NCBI GenBank assembly: GCA_030432905.1
Contig: JAUILU010000001.1
Coordinates: 310,001 to 374,000, forward strand
Source of the DNA: Phycisphaerae bacterium
GTDB lineage: Bacteria > Planctomycetota > Phycisphaerae > Phycisphaerales > UBA1924
DNA: 64,000 nucleotides
Direction: 5' to 3'
Shown here: positions 28,712-37,869 of the stretch, in pieces
Layout: each line of letters opens with the position of its first letter
Position numbering within the stretch: the first letter of the stretch is position 1
The notes under the pieces: generated by a model
The model's database searches: none
The model's input: the letters and a program-made list of their open reading frames with translations, nothing else
What the model was told of the DNA's origin: nothing
Translations under genes and position numbers: made by a program

Positions 28712-29226
28712 AACACTTCCTCCTTGCCCTTTGCCTTCACTGTTACAGTTCCATCAGCAAGCGACAGCGTCAGGGTTCTGCTGCTGTTGCCGCCTGTGTC
28801 GTCTGCAGAGAGAAGGATGTTGTTCTTCCAGAATATCTTTCTCAGCACAGTACGGTTCCGGGAACCGATCTTGAAGTGACCACCGTCGGCCAAGACTTCC
28901 GCGCCGCCCGCTGCACACACGATCAGATTTTCTTTGGTCGCACCGAGTTCGTACGCGGATCGGAAGAGTGTCGGAACACCGGTGTCTGCGAACATGGCCG
29001 GGTTCCCGTTGGCCTTGTTTGCGTTTATTTTCGAATCTGGTAGCATGAAGTGGAGCATGCCGCCGACGTTCGTAGTTGGATCGAATACCGTCACACCGAT
29101 GCACGACCCCAAAGCATGCGTGACGATCTTTGCCCCCGGTTCCCTGAACACGGCCATATCAGCCACGCCAACAACCAGTGACCTGACGCCATCGGATCTC
29201 ATCGTTGTCGATGATTGTGCTGTCAT
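28699..29226 (-). CDS. cheD: Chemoreceptor glutamine deamidase CheD
   Basis: A 175-residue CheD. The catalytic Cys/His pair is visible in IVTHALGSCIGVTVFDP, with the family's MLHFMLPDS downstream. It deamidates receptor glutamines and often binds CheC/CheX. ATG 29226 has AAAGGG 5 bases upstream; a GTG two codons earlier (29232) is less likely. cheR ends at 29236, so the two are nearly contiguous. Confidence 0.93.
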   Translation of the reverse strand: MTAQSSTTMRSDGVRSLVVGVADMAVFREPGAKIVTHALGSCIGVTVFDPTTNVGGMLHFMLPDSKINANKANGNPAMFADTGVPTLFRSAYELGATKENLIVCAAGGAEVLADGGHFKIGSRNRTVLRKIFWKNNILLSADDTGGNSSRTLTLSLADGTVTVKAKGKEEVLWSI

Positions 29227-29235
29227 TGTCACCCT

Positions 29236-30060
29236 TTACTTCACGTACACCGACGGCTGGACAGTGTGAAGACCGAACTCAGGCTTGTTCGCCGACTCTG
29301 CGCAACCCACCGCAAAGATCCCAGCGGGCATCAATTGGTTCGCCATCCGCTCAATAAGCGCGTCTTTGGTTGGCTTATCAAAGTAGATCATGACGTTCCG
29401 GCAGAAGATCACATCAAACTCGCCGCGGAATGGCCACTCGCTCATTAGGTTCAGTTGGCGGATTGTGACGAGGCTACGAACCCGTTCACATACCCGGTAT
29501 GACGCCCCCCCCGAACCCTCACAGGGCACAAAGTACTTCTTGATGTACGACTGCGGCATGCCACTCAGCATCTCAGCTGGGTACACACCCTCAGTCGCCT
29601 TTGCGACCGCTGAGTTCGCCAGATCAGTACCGAGAATCTTAAAGTCCCACGTATCAATGTCAGGCAATAACTCGATCGCCTGAATTGCCATCGAGTACGG
29701 CTCTGGCCCCGTTGAACAGGCGGCAGACCAGAGTCGAATGCGCTTCTGCGGACGAGTCATCGTCCCCCTAGCAAGAGGCGTGTAGAACTCGCGTTCGAGA
29801 TAGTCGAAGTGCTGTCGCTCCCGAAAGAAACTGGTCACATTTGTTGAGAGCAAGTCAAACAACTCAAGCAACTCACCGGACGTTGCGCCGGTTTCAACGT
29901 GATCCAGATAGTCGTCAACACCTGCAAAGCGAGTTCGAGACAGAAACCTGTTAAGCCGAGTAGAAACGAGCTCCAATTTGCGCTCGTTCAGGCTCAAGCC
30001 CCAGTTGTCAAACGCAACTGCAGCGATCCTCTTGAATTGGCTTGTATCTAGCACAACCAC
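29236..30060 (-). CDS. cheR: Chemotaxis methyltransferase CheR
   Basis: A 274-residue S-adenosylmethionine-dependent receptor methyltransferase. The helical N-terminal domain is followed by STNVTSFFRERQHFDYL, the SAM motif WSAACSTGPEPYSMA and NVMIYFD. GTG 30060 is the start, with GAGGA about 10 bases upstream. It works with the CheB and CheD in the same operon to tune receptor methylation. No C-terminal TPR or pentapeptide-binding extension is seen. Confidence 0.95.
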   Translation of the reverse strand: MVVLDTSQFKRIAAVAFDNWGLSLNERKLELVSTRLNRFLSRTRFAGVDDYLDHVETGATSGELLELFDLLSTNVTSFFRERQHFDYLEREFYTPLARGTMTRPQKRIRLWSAACSTGPEPYSMAIQAIELLPDIDTWDFKILGTDLANSAVAKATEGVYPAEMLSGMPQSYIKKYFVPCEGSGGASYRVCERVRSLVTIRQLNLMSEWPFRGEFDVIFCRNVMIYFDKPTKDALIERMANQLMPAGIFAVGCAESANKPEFGLHTVQPSVYVK

Positions 30061-30082
30061 GAATTGCTGTCCTCGCTGAGCA

Positions 30083-30655
30083 CTAGGCCGCGTCTCTTAC
30101 ATCTTCTGCGCCATCAGCCACTCGGCTCTCGTGACCTGCTGATACTTGTGAGCTCATCGACAATACTTTGTCGATGTCCAGCAGTATCAGGACACGCTGC
30201 TTGTCACCGTCGCTGACTTTGCCCATGCCGTGGATGTAGTCGGAGTTGAGCGAGGACCCAAATTTCGGTGCAGGTTCGATCTGAGACTTTGCTATGTTCT
30301 TAACCTCGTGAACGCTATCAACGATGACACCGATCTCGGAATGCTCGCCGCTGTCTGTGTCGTTGACTTCAACAACAACGATGCATGTTTCTTCGTTGTA
30401 GTCGATGCTCTCCATTCCGAACTTGTCCCGCAGTTCGATCACCGGGATGATCTTGCCACGCAGGTTCACTACGCCTTTGACGTAGCTCTCGGTCTGCGGC
30501 AGCGGTGTGATATCGAGAACACCAATAATCTCGCGAACGCGCAGGATCTCGACACCGTACTCTTCGCTGCCTAGATTGAATGACAGGAACTTGTTCTGGT
30601 TCTCGTCAGATGTTTCGGCCGTCTGTGAGATGGCGTTTTGCTTTGTGTGTGTCAT
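30083..30655 (-). CDS. cheW: Chemotaxis coupling protein CheW
   Basis: A 190-residue CheW that links receptors to CheA. The SH3-like fold opens with FLSFNLGSEEYGVEILRVREI, and the conserved NLRGKIIPVIELR stretch follows. The N- and C-terminal tails are longer than in minimal CheW. It lies 15 bases after cheA and 22 before cheR. Confidence 0.95.
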   Translation of the reverse strand: MTHTKQNAISQTAETSDENQNKFLSFNLGSEEYGVEILRVREIIGVLDITPLPQTESYVKGVVNLRGKIIPVIELRDKFGMESIDYNEETCIVVVEVNDTDSGEHSEIGVIVDSVHEVKNIAKSQIEPAPKFGSSLNSDYIHGMGKVSDGDKQRVLILLDIDKVLSMSSQVSAGHESRVADGAEDVRDAA

Positions 30656-30670
30656 GATTTATCTCGCTTA

Positions 30671-33202
30671 CTAAGATTCGGACTGAGTCGCATCGCTCAG
30701 CATGCCCGCTACATCAACAATGAGTGCTACCCGGCCATCGCCAAGAATGGCACCGCCCGAAGCCCCACGTAGGCCTTCTATCCCCTGTCCGAGTCGTTTG
30801 ATCACAACCTGCTGCTGTCCGATGATCTCGTCGATCAACAAGCAGCACCGCGTATCGTTCGATTCGAGAACCAGCAGAAGCCCGTCTTCGATGTTGTCGG
30901 TGCCCTCGTTCAGCTTGAACAGCTTGTTCAGCCTAAAGATCGGCATCAGCGTGTCACGCACAAACACCATCTCGCCTTTGCCGGCAACGGTGTGGACGTC
31001 TTCTGGTTTTGGTCTGAAGCTGTGCTCGATAGACAGCGTCGGGATGACATACCTCTGCGTACCGACTCGAACAATCATGCCATCGATGATGGCCATGGTC
31101 AGTGGCAGGGACATCCTAAAGATAGTTCCCTTGCCTGCGACCGAGTGAATCTCTAGTTTGCCGCGGAGAGCCTCGATGTTTCTTCGGACTACGTCCATAC
31201 CAACACCGCGACCAGAGATGTCTGTCACCTTCTCAGCAGTCGAGAAGCCGGGCATCATGATTAGGTTGAACACCTCGCTGTCTGTGATTTCAGACAGCTC
31301 ACGATCTGGGGTGTAGATCCCTTTTTCAATTGCTTTGCGCAGGATCTTGTCTCGGCAAAGTCCTTTGCCGTCGTCTTCGATCTCGATCATGATCGATCCG
31401 CCCTGGTGATACGCGCGAAGCGTGAGCGTGCCTGCTTCTGGCTTTCCTGCCTTGACACGCTCTTCAGGAGACTCGATGCCGTGATCGCATGAGTTGCGGA
31501 TCATGTGCACGAGCGGATCGCCGATTTCTTCAACAACGGTGCGGTCGAGTTCGGTGTCCTCGCCCTCCATTACAAAGACGACGTTTTTGTCGGCCTTCGC
31601 GGAAACATCGCGGACGAGCCTGGCCATCTTCTGGAACAGGCCCTTGAGCGTCACCATCCGCAACGACATCGCGACCTCTTGCAGATCACGGATGATTTTG
31701 CCGGCCTGGCTGAGGTTCCGCTGGAAGCGCTGCTCGTCGATGGCTTGGACGTTCGGGTCCTGGATGACCATCTGCTGCGCGATGACCAGCTCGCCGACCA
31801 TCGTCACGAGATTATCAAGCCTGCTCGAATTCACCTTGACGTTGACATCGCCAGCTTTCTTCTTAGCAGCGGGAGTCTTGGGAGTATCCGAGGTCGATGC
31901 AGGTGTCCCGGATGGCATCGCTGGAGCCGTAGCTTCTGACTCACTCTTTTGCGCACCACCACGGCTTGTAACAAACGGCTCGCCCTTAGATGCAAGCTGG
32001 AGCTGCTTGAGATGATCATTAAAGAACCCAAGCGCCGGAGCTGCATCGCCCTCAATTGCGTTGAGAAGCTTGGACATCATGTCGCATGACTCAAGGATCA
32101 GGTCGAGGTAGTTCGAGTCAAGTGTGATCGTCTGCTTGCGAGCTTCATCGAGAAGGTACTCTGCATTGTGAGCAGCATCGACAACAGGCGTCAGGTTCAT
32201 GAAGCCCGCGACACCCTTGATGGTGTGGAATGAACGGAACACCGTGTTGATCAGTTCGTTGTCCGTGAAGTCTGATTCGAGCAGGAGCAGCGCTTCCTCA
32301 GCAGCGGCTATATGCTCACGGGCCTCGCCAAGAAATTCAGCCAGAGTCTCATCGGCCACGATGTTTTCGGGAAATTCGACGAGTGCTGTCGGATCGACTG
32401 GTGCTGCTGATTCTTGAAGGCTTTCAGCTTCTGCTGCACCAGTATCGGCCGGCTCTGGCAGAACATGCTCACCCGGTTGGTCTCTGTGTTCCGCCGGAAT
32501 GCCGCCGTTCACAGTCGGAGTCAGTGATGCCAAGAGCTCCTCATACGCCGGAGCCTTTGCGTAAGGATCAGTTTCAAGGAGCAAGATGTAGCTCTTGAGC
32601 CAGTCGATGACTGCCAGGATCTCACTTGCCGGGAATTGCTGGCCGTTGCCTGCAGTCTCATCAATAAGTGTCTCGGCCTCATGACAGACTCTTTGAGCGA
32701 TCGAGAGCGAGAGCACGCCGCATTCACCCTTGAGCGTGTGAATACCACGCCTGACCTCATCGAGCGACTCGCCGTTGAATTCGGTTTCGAGAGCCACAGT
32801 CTGCGACTCAAGGTCATCCAAGATGTCAGCGCAGCCAGAGATCCATGCCGTCAGAAGCTCGTGATCGATCTCCTGCTCAATCGCGGCATCCGCTCCCCCG
32901 GGCACAGCCACGTCAGATGCCGATCCACCCGCTTCTACAACACCGATAACTTCTTGGGCGTACTCGATGGTCTTGTTGATCTCGGCAAAGGTCGCGTCGA
33001 GATCCTCGATCTCATGCATCACGATGCCTTCGAGCAGCTCGATCGACGCTTTGGCCCGATCGAAGAGCGCCTCCATCTCCGTTGTATCGATCATCTCACA
33101 GAGCTCGTCGAAGAGCTGGCCGAGCGACACCAGAGCCGGCAGATCAAGGGGATCCACCATGGCAGCTGATTTGGCGATCTGTTCGATGTGTGATTCAATC
33201 AT
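30671..33202 (-). CDS. cheA: Chemotaxis histidine kinase CheA with two HPt domains
   Basis: An 843-residue kinase and the first gene of the operon. Two histidine phosphotransfer domains are visible: HTLKGECG with His155 and HTIKGVAG with His326. An Ala/Pro/Lys linker leads to dimerisation (DNLVTMVGELVIAQQM near 463), the HATPase domain (MIRNSCDHGIESPEER near 568-582, DDGKGL, GRGVGMDVVRRN), and a CheW-like domain to the end. A separate CheY-binding P2 domain is not obvious. ATG 33202 gives a natural N-terminus, but its Shine-Dalgarno is weak. The first 110 residues, before the first HPt core, are helical and acidic and may be a degenerate HPt. Confidence 0.93.
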   Translation of the reverse strand: MIESHIEQIAKSAAMVDPLDLPALVSLGQLFDELCEMIDTTEMEALFDRAKASIELLEGIVMHEIEDLDATFAEINKTIEYAQEVIGVVEAGGSASDVAVPGGADAAIEQEIDHELLTAWISGCADILDDLESQTVALETEFNGESLDEVRRGIHTLKGECGVLSLSIAQRVCHEAETLIDETAGNGQQFPASEILAVIDWLKSYILLLETDPYAKAPAYEELLASLTPTVNGGIPAEHRDQPGEHVLPEPADTGAAEAESLQESAAPVDPTALVEFPENIVADETLAEFLGEAREHIAAAEEALLLLESDFTDNELINTVFRSFHTIKGVAGFMNLTPVVDAAHNAEYLLDEARKQTITLDSNYLDLILESCDMMSKLLNAIEGDAAPALGFFNDHLKQLQLASKGEPFVTSRGGAQKSESEATAPAMPSGTPASTSDTPKTPAAKKKAGDVNVKVNSSRLDNLVTMVGELVIAQQMVIQDPNVQAIDEQRFQRNLSQAGKIIRDLQEVAMSLRMVTLKGLFQKMARLVRDVSAKADKNVVFVMEGEDTELDRTVVEEIGDPLVHMIRNSCDHGIESPEERVKAGKPEAGTLTLRAYHQGGSIMIEIEDDGKGLCRDKILRKAIEKGIYTPDRELSEITDSEVFNLIMMPGFSTAEKVTDISGRGVGMDVVRRNIEALRGKLEIHSVAGKGTIFRMSLPLTMAIIDGMIVRVGTQRYVIPTLSIEHSFRPKPEDVHTVAGKGEMVFVRDTLMPIFRLNKLFKLNEGTDNIEDGLLLVLESNDTRCCLLIDEIIGQQQVVIKRLGQGIEGLRGASGGAILGDGRVALIVDVAGMLSDATQSES

Positions 33203-33440
33203 GGGAGTTCGGGTCTCGGATTTAGCAGGCTGTGCGTAACCTCCAATCGGGCAAAAATTCCCCTTTCGTGACCCGCAAAGGCGAAGATCTCGCCCCCGCA
33301 GCGACGAGATATCCATCGCTCAAAATCCGGCTGGCTCTGATGCGGGCGGATTTCACTCGCTGATCTGCCGAGAACTGGTGGTCGGACGTACAAACTCGCG
33401 AAAATTTGGGTGTTCATCCCCCATCTAGCCGCCTAGAATG
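33203..33440. other. Divergent gap between cheA and the rpsB leader
   Basis: About 240 bases with no gene. It must carry the chemotaxis operon promoter on the minus strand. I could not find a convincing sigma-28, sigma-54 or sigma-70 site for it. TAGAAT at 33434-33439 could be a -10 box for rpsB, but the hexamer 17 bases upstream (TGTTCA) matches the -35 consensus poorly. Confidence 0.3.
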
Positions 33441-33625
33441 GCAGGTCCGCATGGTCGGTGGCGGGCGTCGGGTTTCTCCCCAGTGTGGGGGTACGAAACA
33501 CGATTTGTTTCAACGTGAATATGCGGGCCTCCAAGGTCCGCGCCGCAAGCGCCCTTGCGTGACGCCACGGGGATCCCCCGATCGGCTTGGTGTCGCCGGT
33601 GTCGCTGGGATTTAGGAGTCCTCAA
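33441..33625 (+). promoter_or_regulatory. Hairpin-rich leader of rpsB-tsf
   Basis: About 185 bases before rpsB hold a series of stems: CCCC/GGGG (33478-33490), GAAAC/GTTTC (about 33495-33511), GCGGGCC/GGTCCGC with one G-T pair (about 33523-33541), CGCAAG/CTTGCG with loop CGCC (33544-33559), and CGGGG/CCCCG (33568-33580). The Shine-Dalgarno AGGAG (33613-33617) follows. S2 represses its own operon through a leader structure in several bacteria; whether this leader does so is inference. No known motif was matched. Confidence 0.4.
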
Positions 33626-34480
33626 ATGGCAGAATCATCCGGTACCCCGCTCGTCCAGGAGCTCATCGAAGCAGGCATCCACTTCGGCCAGCGTGCCAGT
33701 GGATGGAACCCGAAGATGGGGCCGTACATCTACGGCAAGCGGAATGGCATCCACATCATCGACATCAAGGAGACCGTCAAGGGCCTCCTGCTCGCCAAGA
33801 AATTCATCAACAAGACAGTCTCCGGCGGCAAGGACGTCTGCTTCGTCGGCACCAAGCGCCAGGCACGCAGCATCCTTGAGCAGTACGTCCCGGATGCGGG
33901 CATGCACTACGTCACCGAGCGTTGGCTTGGCGGCACCCTGACCAACTTCCGCACCATCCGTGCTCGCCTTAAGAGGCTCGAAGAACTCGAAGCAATCGAG
34001 GCCGAGGACAACTTCCAGAGCTACTCCAAGAAGATGGAGAGCCAACTCCGCCGGGAGATGCGGAAGATCAAGCGCAACCTCGATGGCATCCGCGGCATGG
34101 ACAAGCTCCCGGGCGCTCTCGTCATCATCGACGTTTCGCTCGAGATGACCGCGATCAAGGAAGCCCGCAAGCTGGGTATCCCGACCGTCTGCCTGATCGA
34201 CACCGACGCCGACCCGGTTTACGCAGACATCCCGATCCCGGGCAACGACGACTCGATGCGTTCGATCGACGTGATCGTCCGTGAGATCTGCAAGTCGATC
34301 GCCGAGGGCAAGACCCAGCGGACCGAGGAATCCGGGGGTGCCGACAGCGACGCCGCCCAGGAAGCTCCCCGCCGCAAGAAGTCCGGCAGCCGGTCCAGCG
34401 TCCGCGGCGAAGCCTCGGCATCCGCGACCGACGAAGCCCCTCGGCCCGCAGCCGACGCGGTTACCGCCCCCACCGAGTAA
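33626..34480 (+). CDS. rpsB: 30S ribosomal protein S2
   Basis: Small-subunit protein S2, 284 residues. Family signatures are LIEAGIHFGQRASGWNPKM near the start, FVGTKRQAR, YVTERWLGGTLTNF, and ALVIIDVSLEMTAIKEARKLGIPTVCLID. The last 50 or so residues form a low-complexity Ala/Ser/Glu/Arg tail beyond the normal S2 end. ATG 33626 has AGGAG 9 bases upstream; an in-frame upstream start at 33587 is not needed. The operon continues to tsf, 130 bases downstream. Confidence 0.97.
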   Translation: MAESSGTPLVQELIEAGIHFGQRASGWNPKMGPYIYGKRNGIHIIDIKETVKGLLLAKKFINKTVSGGKDVCFVGTKRQARSILEQYVPDAGMHYVTERWLGGTLTNFRTIRARLKRLEELEAIEAEDNFQSYSKKMESQLRREMRKIKRNLDGIRGMDKLPGALVIIDVSLEMTAIKEARKLGIPTVCLIDTDADPVYADIPIPGNDDSMRSIDVIVREICKSIAEGKTQRTEESGGADSDAAQEAPRRKKSGSRSSVRGEASASATDEAPRPAADAVTAPTE

Positions 34481-34489
34481 ACGACCCAA

Positions 34490-34508
34490 CCCGCACCGGG
34501 TGTGCGGG
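34490..34508 (+). other. Hairpin in the rpsB-tsf gap
   Basis: Seven-bp stem CCCGCAC / GTGCGGG with a 5-base loop starts 10 bases after the rpsB stop. It lacks a U-tract, so an mRNA processing or stability element fits better than a full terminator. Confidence 0.35.
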
Positions 34509-34610
34509 ACACAGTCATCCGTATATCAATGAGCAGAGGCCGCCAGGTCTCAAGTAACGAACACCACTCGCGCCACCAAAGCGAGGCGCACAACGACCCG
34601 GAGCATTCAC

Positions 34611-35423
34611 ATGGCTCAGATCAACGCCAAAGACGTGATGGCCCTACGGAACCGCACTGGCCTTCCCATGATGGCCTGCAAGAAAGCCCTGACCGAGGCC
34701 GGCGGCGACATGGAACTCGCCGAGAACAACCTCCGCAAGACCCTCAAGGGCAAGATGGAGAGCCGGACCGATCGTGTCGCGACCGAGGGCCGCGTCGCGG
34801 TCGCCGTCAACGGCAGCTCGGCGGCCATCGTCGATCTCAAAGCCGAGACCGACTTCACCGCCAAGAACGATAAGTTCATTGAAGCCGCGGACAAGATCGC
34901 ACAGCTCGCCCTCGACCTCCCGGCTGGCCCGATCGCCCCGACCGACGAGATGAACGCCATCATGGACGACATCCGTATCTCAACGGGTGAGAACGCCTCG
35001 GTCGCTCGCATCCACAAGATCGAGAAGGACAACGGCGAGAGCTTCAGCTCCTACGTCCATCACGACGGCAAGACCGCTGTGCTCGTGCACGCCTCCGCGG
35101 GCGTCGAGGACGACGTTCTCCGTCAGATCTGCATGCACATCACCGCTGCGGTCCCAAGGCCGATCGGTATCACCGCCGACGACATCCCCGCTGACCTCGT
35201 AGAGAAGGAGCGGAAGTTCCGTATGGAGCAGGCTGTCGAGTCGGGTAAGAATGAAGAGATCGCCACGATGATGGTCGAGGGCGGCCTGAAGAAGTTCTAC
35301 TCCGACGTCGCCCTCATCGAGCAGGACTTCGTGGTCGATCCTTCCAAGAAGATCAAGGACTTGCTCGGCGGGGCCACCATCAAGTCGTTCTTCCGCTGGG
35401 AAGTCGGCGCTGAAGAAGCCTGA
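34611..35423 (+). CDS. tsf: Elongation factor Ts
   Basis: Nucleotide exchange factor for EF-Tu, 270 residues. N-terminal UBA-like part with RNRTGLPMMACKKALTEAGG, then the core KAETDFTAKND, the exchange site region that inserts next to the EF-Tu magnesium. The C-terminal part (EQDFVVDPSKKIKDLLGG) matches the last helices of the family. Co-directional with rpsB, the usual gene pair, and followed by a strong terminator. Confidence 0.97.
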   Translation: MAQINAKDVMALRNRTGLPMMACKKALTEAGGDMELAENNLRKTLKGKMESRTDRVATEGRVAVAVNGSSAAIVDLKAETDFTAKNDKFIEAADKIAQLALDLPAGPIAPTDEMNAIMDDIRISTGENASVARIHKIEKDNGESFSSYVHHDGKTAVLVHASAGVEDDVLRQICMHITAAVPRPIGITADDIPADLVEKERKFRMEQAVESGKNEEIATMMVEGGLKKFYSDVALIEQDFVVDPSKKIKDLLGGATIKSFFRWEVGAEEA

Positions 35424-35450
35424 TCGATCTGATCTGATTCAAACCTAGAA

Positions 35451-35475
35451 ACCGGGGCAGTCGCCCCGGTTTTTT
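35451..35475 (+). terminator. Rho-independent terminator after tsf
   Basis: Eight-bp stem ACCGGGGC / GCCCCGGT with loop AGTC, followed by a run of T to 35475. Canonical and strong. Confidence 0.92.
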
Positions 35476-35829
35476 CATACCCAGAATGACCGGCCCCGAG
35501 CCAATTGAATGCAATCGGCAGGAACACGAGAAGCGCCACGCCAGTGCCGAGAGGGCTCAGAATGGCGTCCTGGGCTTCTCAGGGGCATGTCAGAGCCGTA
35601 ACCGCCTGCCTAACAAGCACATACAAAACAATCCAAAAAAGTTACCCATTCTACTGGCACGCCATGAAAGCCGTGGCATATTTCGGGTGTCTTGTCTCTC
35701 TCTTCCCATGGCTCGACTGTCAGCTAACGCTCACAGTCGGGTTTTCTTTTTGGGGTATGCCGATTCTCGGCCGCCCCGTGAAACCACGAGACAACCGAAC
35801 CAATCAGCAACCGAGATTGTGCATGGGGT
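35476..35829 (+). ncRNA. Gene-free gap with an orphan terminator (possible small RNA)
   Basis: This 354-base gap has no credible coding frame. A second terminator lies at 35714-35750: stem CGACTGT / ACAGTCG with an inner AGC/GCT helix, then GGTTTTCTTTTT. Nothing upstream needs it, since tsf already ends at 35451-35475. A promoter-like CTGGCA - 17 bases - CATATT is at 35654-35682, which would give a transcript of only about 60 bases. A hairpin GCCATG/CGTGGC sits at about 35661-35677, inside that promoter-like stretch. This could be a small RNA gene; no family recognised. Confidence 0.35.
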
Positions 35830-36843
35830 CTACTGACGTGCCCAGCACGCGATAGCTTGGCCGTTGACACGCATCTCAAGCGGCGGCATCTCGGTCTTGC
35901 ACCGGTCCATGACCTCCGGGCATCGGCCCGCAAACGGGCAGCCGGGCGGCGGGTTGAGCGGGCTAGGGACATCGCCCTGGAGCACCGTGAGTGGGCGACG
36001 TTCGTCCGGATCATCGATCGGGTTGGAACCGAGCAGCGCACGCGTGTACGGGTGCTCGGCGTGCTCACGGAGCCTGTCGCTCGAGATCTTCTCCATCACC
36101 CGGCCAAGATACATGACCATGACCTGATCGCAGAAGTGCTCGACCACTTTGAGGTCGTGGCTGATGAACATCATCGTCAGCCCGAACTGCTCTTTGAGGT
36201 CCTTCATGAGGTTGAGGACCTGCGCTTGGATGGACACATCGAGTGCCGACACGGGCTCGTCCGCGATAATGAACTCGGGCTTGAGAGCTAGAGCTCGCGC
36301 GATACCGAGACGCTGGCGTTGGCCACCTGAAAATTCGTGCGGGAACTTATCTTTCGACTCGGGCCGCATTCCGACGGTCGCGATCAGTTCGTCGATGTAG
36401 GACTCCATCTGCTCCGGCCCAACGATGCCGTGGAAAGCGATGGCTTCTTTCAGGAGAGACCTCACGGTCAGCCTCGGGTTGAGCGAGCTGTATGGGTCTT
36501 GGAAGATGATCTGCATGCGTTTGCGCACGCTCATCATCTCCGCGTGATCGAGGTCGGTAATGACCTGTCCGTCGAGCGTGATCTTGCCCTCGGTTGGCTC
36601 AAGCAGGCGGATGACCATCTTGCCGAGCGTGGATTTGCCGCAGCCCGATTCGCCGACCACACCGAGTGTTTCGCCCTTGGTGATATCGAACGACACATCG
36701 GTGACCGCGTGCACATTTGCGACAACACGGTTGAGGATGCCGCCTCGAACCGGGAAGCGTTTGTGCAGTCGCTCGGCGCGAATGAACGGCTTGCCAGCGG
36801 CCTTTGCGTTCTCGGCTTGCTTGGTCTCGGTTGTGGTGCTCAT
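35830..36843 (-). CDS. Oligopeptide/dipeptide ABC transporter ATPase (OppF/DppF type)
   Basis: A 337-residue ABC ATPase with Walker A GESGCGKST, signature FSGGQRQR and Walker B LIIADEPVSALD-like sequence. The C-terminal peptide-transporter motif contains Cys pairs (CPFAGRCPEVMDRC). The start at 36843 overlaps the stop of the second ATPase gene (ATGA). Last gene of the peptide importer operon. The substrate is presumably peptides, but nickel or other Dpp-like substrates are possible. Confidence 0.92.
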   Translation of the reverse strand: MSTTTETKQAENAKAAGKPFIRAERLHKRFPVRGGILNRVVANVHAVTDVSFDITKGETLGVVGESGCGKSTLGKMVIRLLEPTEGKITLDGQVITDLDHAEMMSVRKRMQIIFQDPYSSLNPRLTVRSLLKEAIAFHGIVGPEQMESYIDELIATVGMRPESKDKFPHEFSGGQRQRLGIARALALKPEFIIADEPVSALDVSIQAQVLNLMKDLKEQFGLTMMFISHDLKVVEHFCDQVMVMYLGRVMEKISSDRLREHAEHPYTRALLGSNPIDDPDERRPLTVLQGDVPSPLNPPPGCPFAGRCPEVMDRCKTEMPPLEMRVNGQAIACWARQ

Positions 36844-37868
36844 CCCGAGGCTCCTGTCGTCAGATCCACGCGTTGGTTCAGCGGGAAATGGCACCGCACG
36901 GGCCGGTCGTCAAAGTCGTGCGTGATCAGATCCGGTTCCTTATCTACGCAGCGCTGCTCTTTAAACTTGCACCGGTCTTGGAACCTGCATCCCTTTGGCA
37001 GATCGAACAAACTCGGCACGATACCCGCGATCGTTGGCAACCTGCCATCCGGTGAGCGGTGACCAGCTTTCGGGATCGATTCGAGAAGCGCTTTGGTGTA
37101 CGGGTGCTGGGGCCTCTTAAAGAGGTCGCTCACCGGTGCCTGTTCGATGATGCGTCCAGCGTACATGACGATAACACGGTCGCACACCTGCGCGACGACA
37201 CCGAGGTCGTGGGTGATCAGCAGGATCGACGTATTCAGCTTCTCTTTGAGACTCCCCATAAGAGCGAGAACCTGAGCCTGGATTGTGACGTCGAGGGCCG
37301 TGGTCGGCTCGTCGGCGATCAGGATGTCGGGCTCGCAGCAAAGAGCGATCGCGATCATGACGCGTTGACGCATACCGCCCGAGAGCTGGTGCGGGTATTC
37401 CTTGTATCGCTGCGCAGGGTTCGGAATCTCAACGAGGCGGAGCATCTCGATGCCGCGTTCCCTGCGTTCACGCCTATTGAGTTTGGTGTGGTATTTGAGC
37501 GCTTCATCGATCTGCCAGCCGATCGTGAACACCGGGTTCAGGCTCGTCATCGGCTCTTGGAAGATCATCGCGATCTGGTCGCCGCGCACCTCACGCATCT
37601 CGGACTCGGTTGCGGTTGCGAGGTTGAGTCCGCCGAACATGATCTGGCTTGTGGGGTCGATGATGCTGTTGCGTTCTGGGAGCAGCCGCATGATTGTCTT
37701 GCTGGTGACAGTTTTGCCGCAGCCTGACTCACCGACGATACCGATGGTCTCGCCTGGGTAGACATCAAAGTTGACATCATCGACGGCCGTCACGATGCCG
37801 CGGTCGGTACGGAAGCTCGTTTTCAGCCCACGCACTTTGAGAATCGGGTTGTTTGGTGTGTCAGCCAT
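36840..37868 (-). CDS. Oligopeptide/dipeptide ABC transporter ATPase (OppD/DppD type)
   Basis: A 342-residue partner ATPase with Walker A GESGCGKTV, signature LSGGMRQR and Walker B ILIADEPTTALD. The C-terminal Cys motif CRFQDRCKFKEQRC marks the OppD/DppD/OppF group. It starts 1 base after the OppC-like gene ends and overlaps the other ATPase gene by 4 bases, so the pair is translationally coupled. Confidence 0.93.
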   Translation of the reverse strand: MADTPNNPILKVRGLKTSFRTDRGIVTAVDDVNFDVYPGETIGIVGESGCGKTVTSKTIMRLLPERNSIIDPTSQIMFGGLNLATATESEMREVRGDQIAMIFQEPMTSLNPVFTIGWQIDEALKYHTKLNRRERRERGIEMLRLVEIPNPAQRYKEYPHQLSGGMRQRVMIAIALCCEPDILIADEPTTALDVTIQAQVLALMGSLKEKLNTSILLITHDLGVVAQVCDRVIVMYAGRIIEQAPVSDLFKRPQHPYTKALLESIPKAGHRSPDGRLPTIAGIVPSLFDLPKGCRFQDRCKFKEQRCVDKEPDLITHDFDDRPVRCHFPLNQRVDLTTGASG

Positions 37869-37869
37869 A

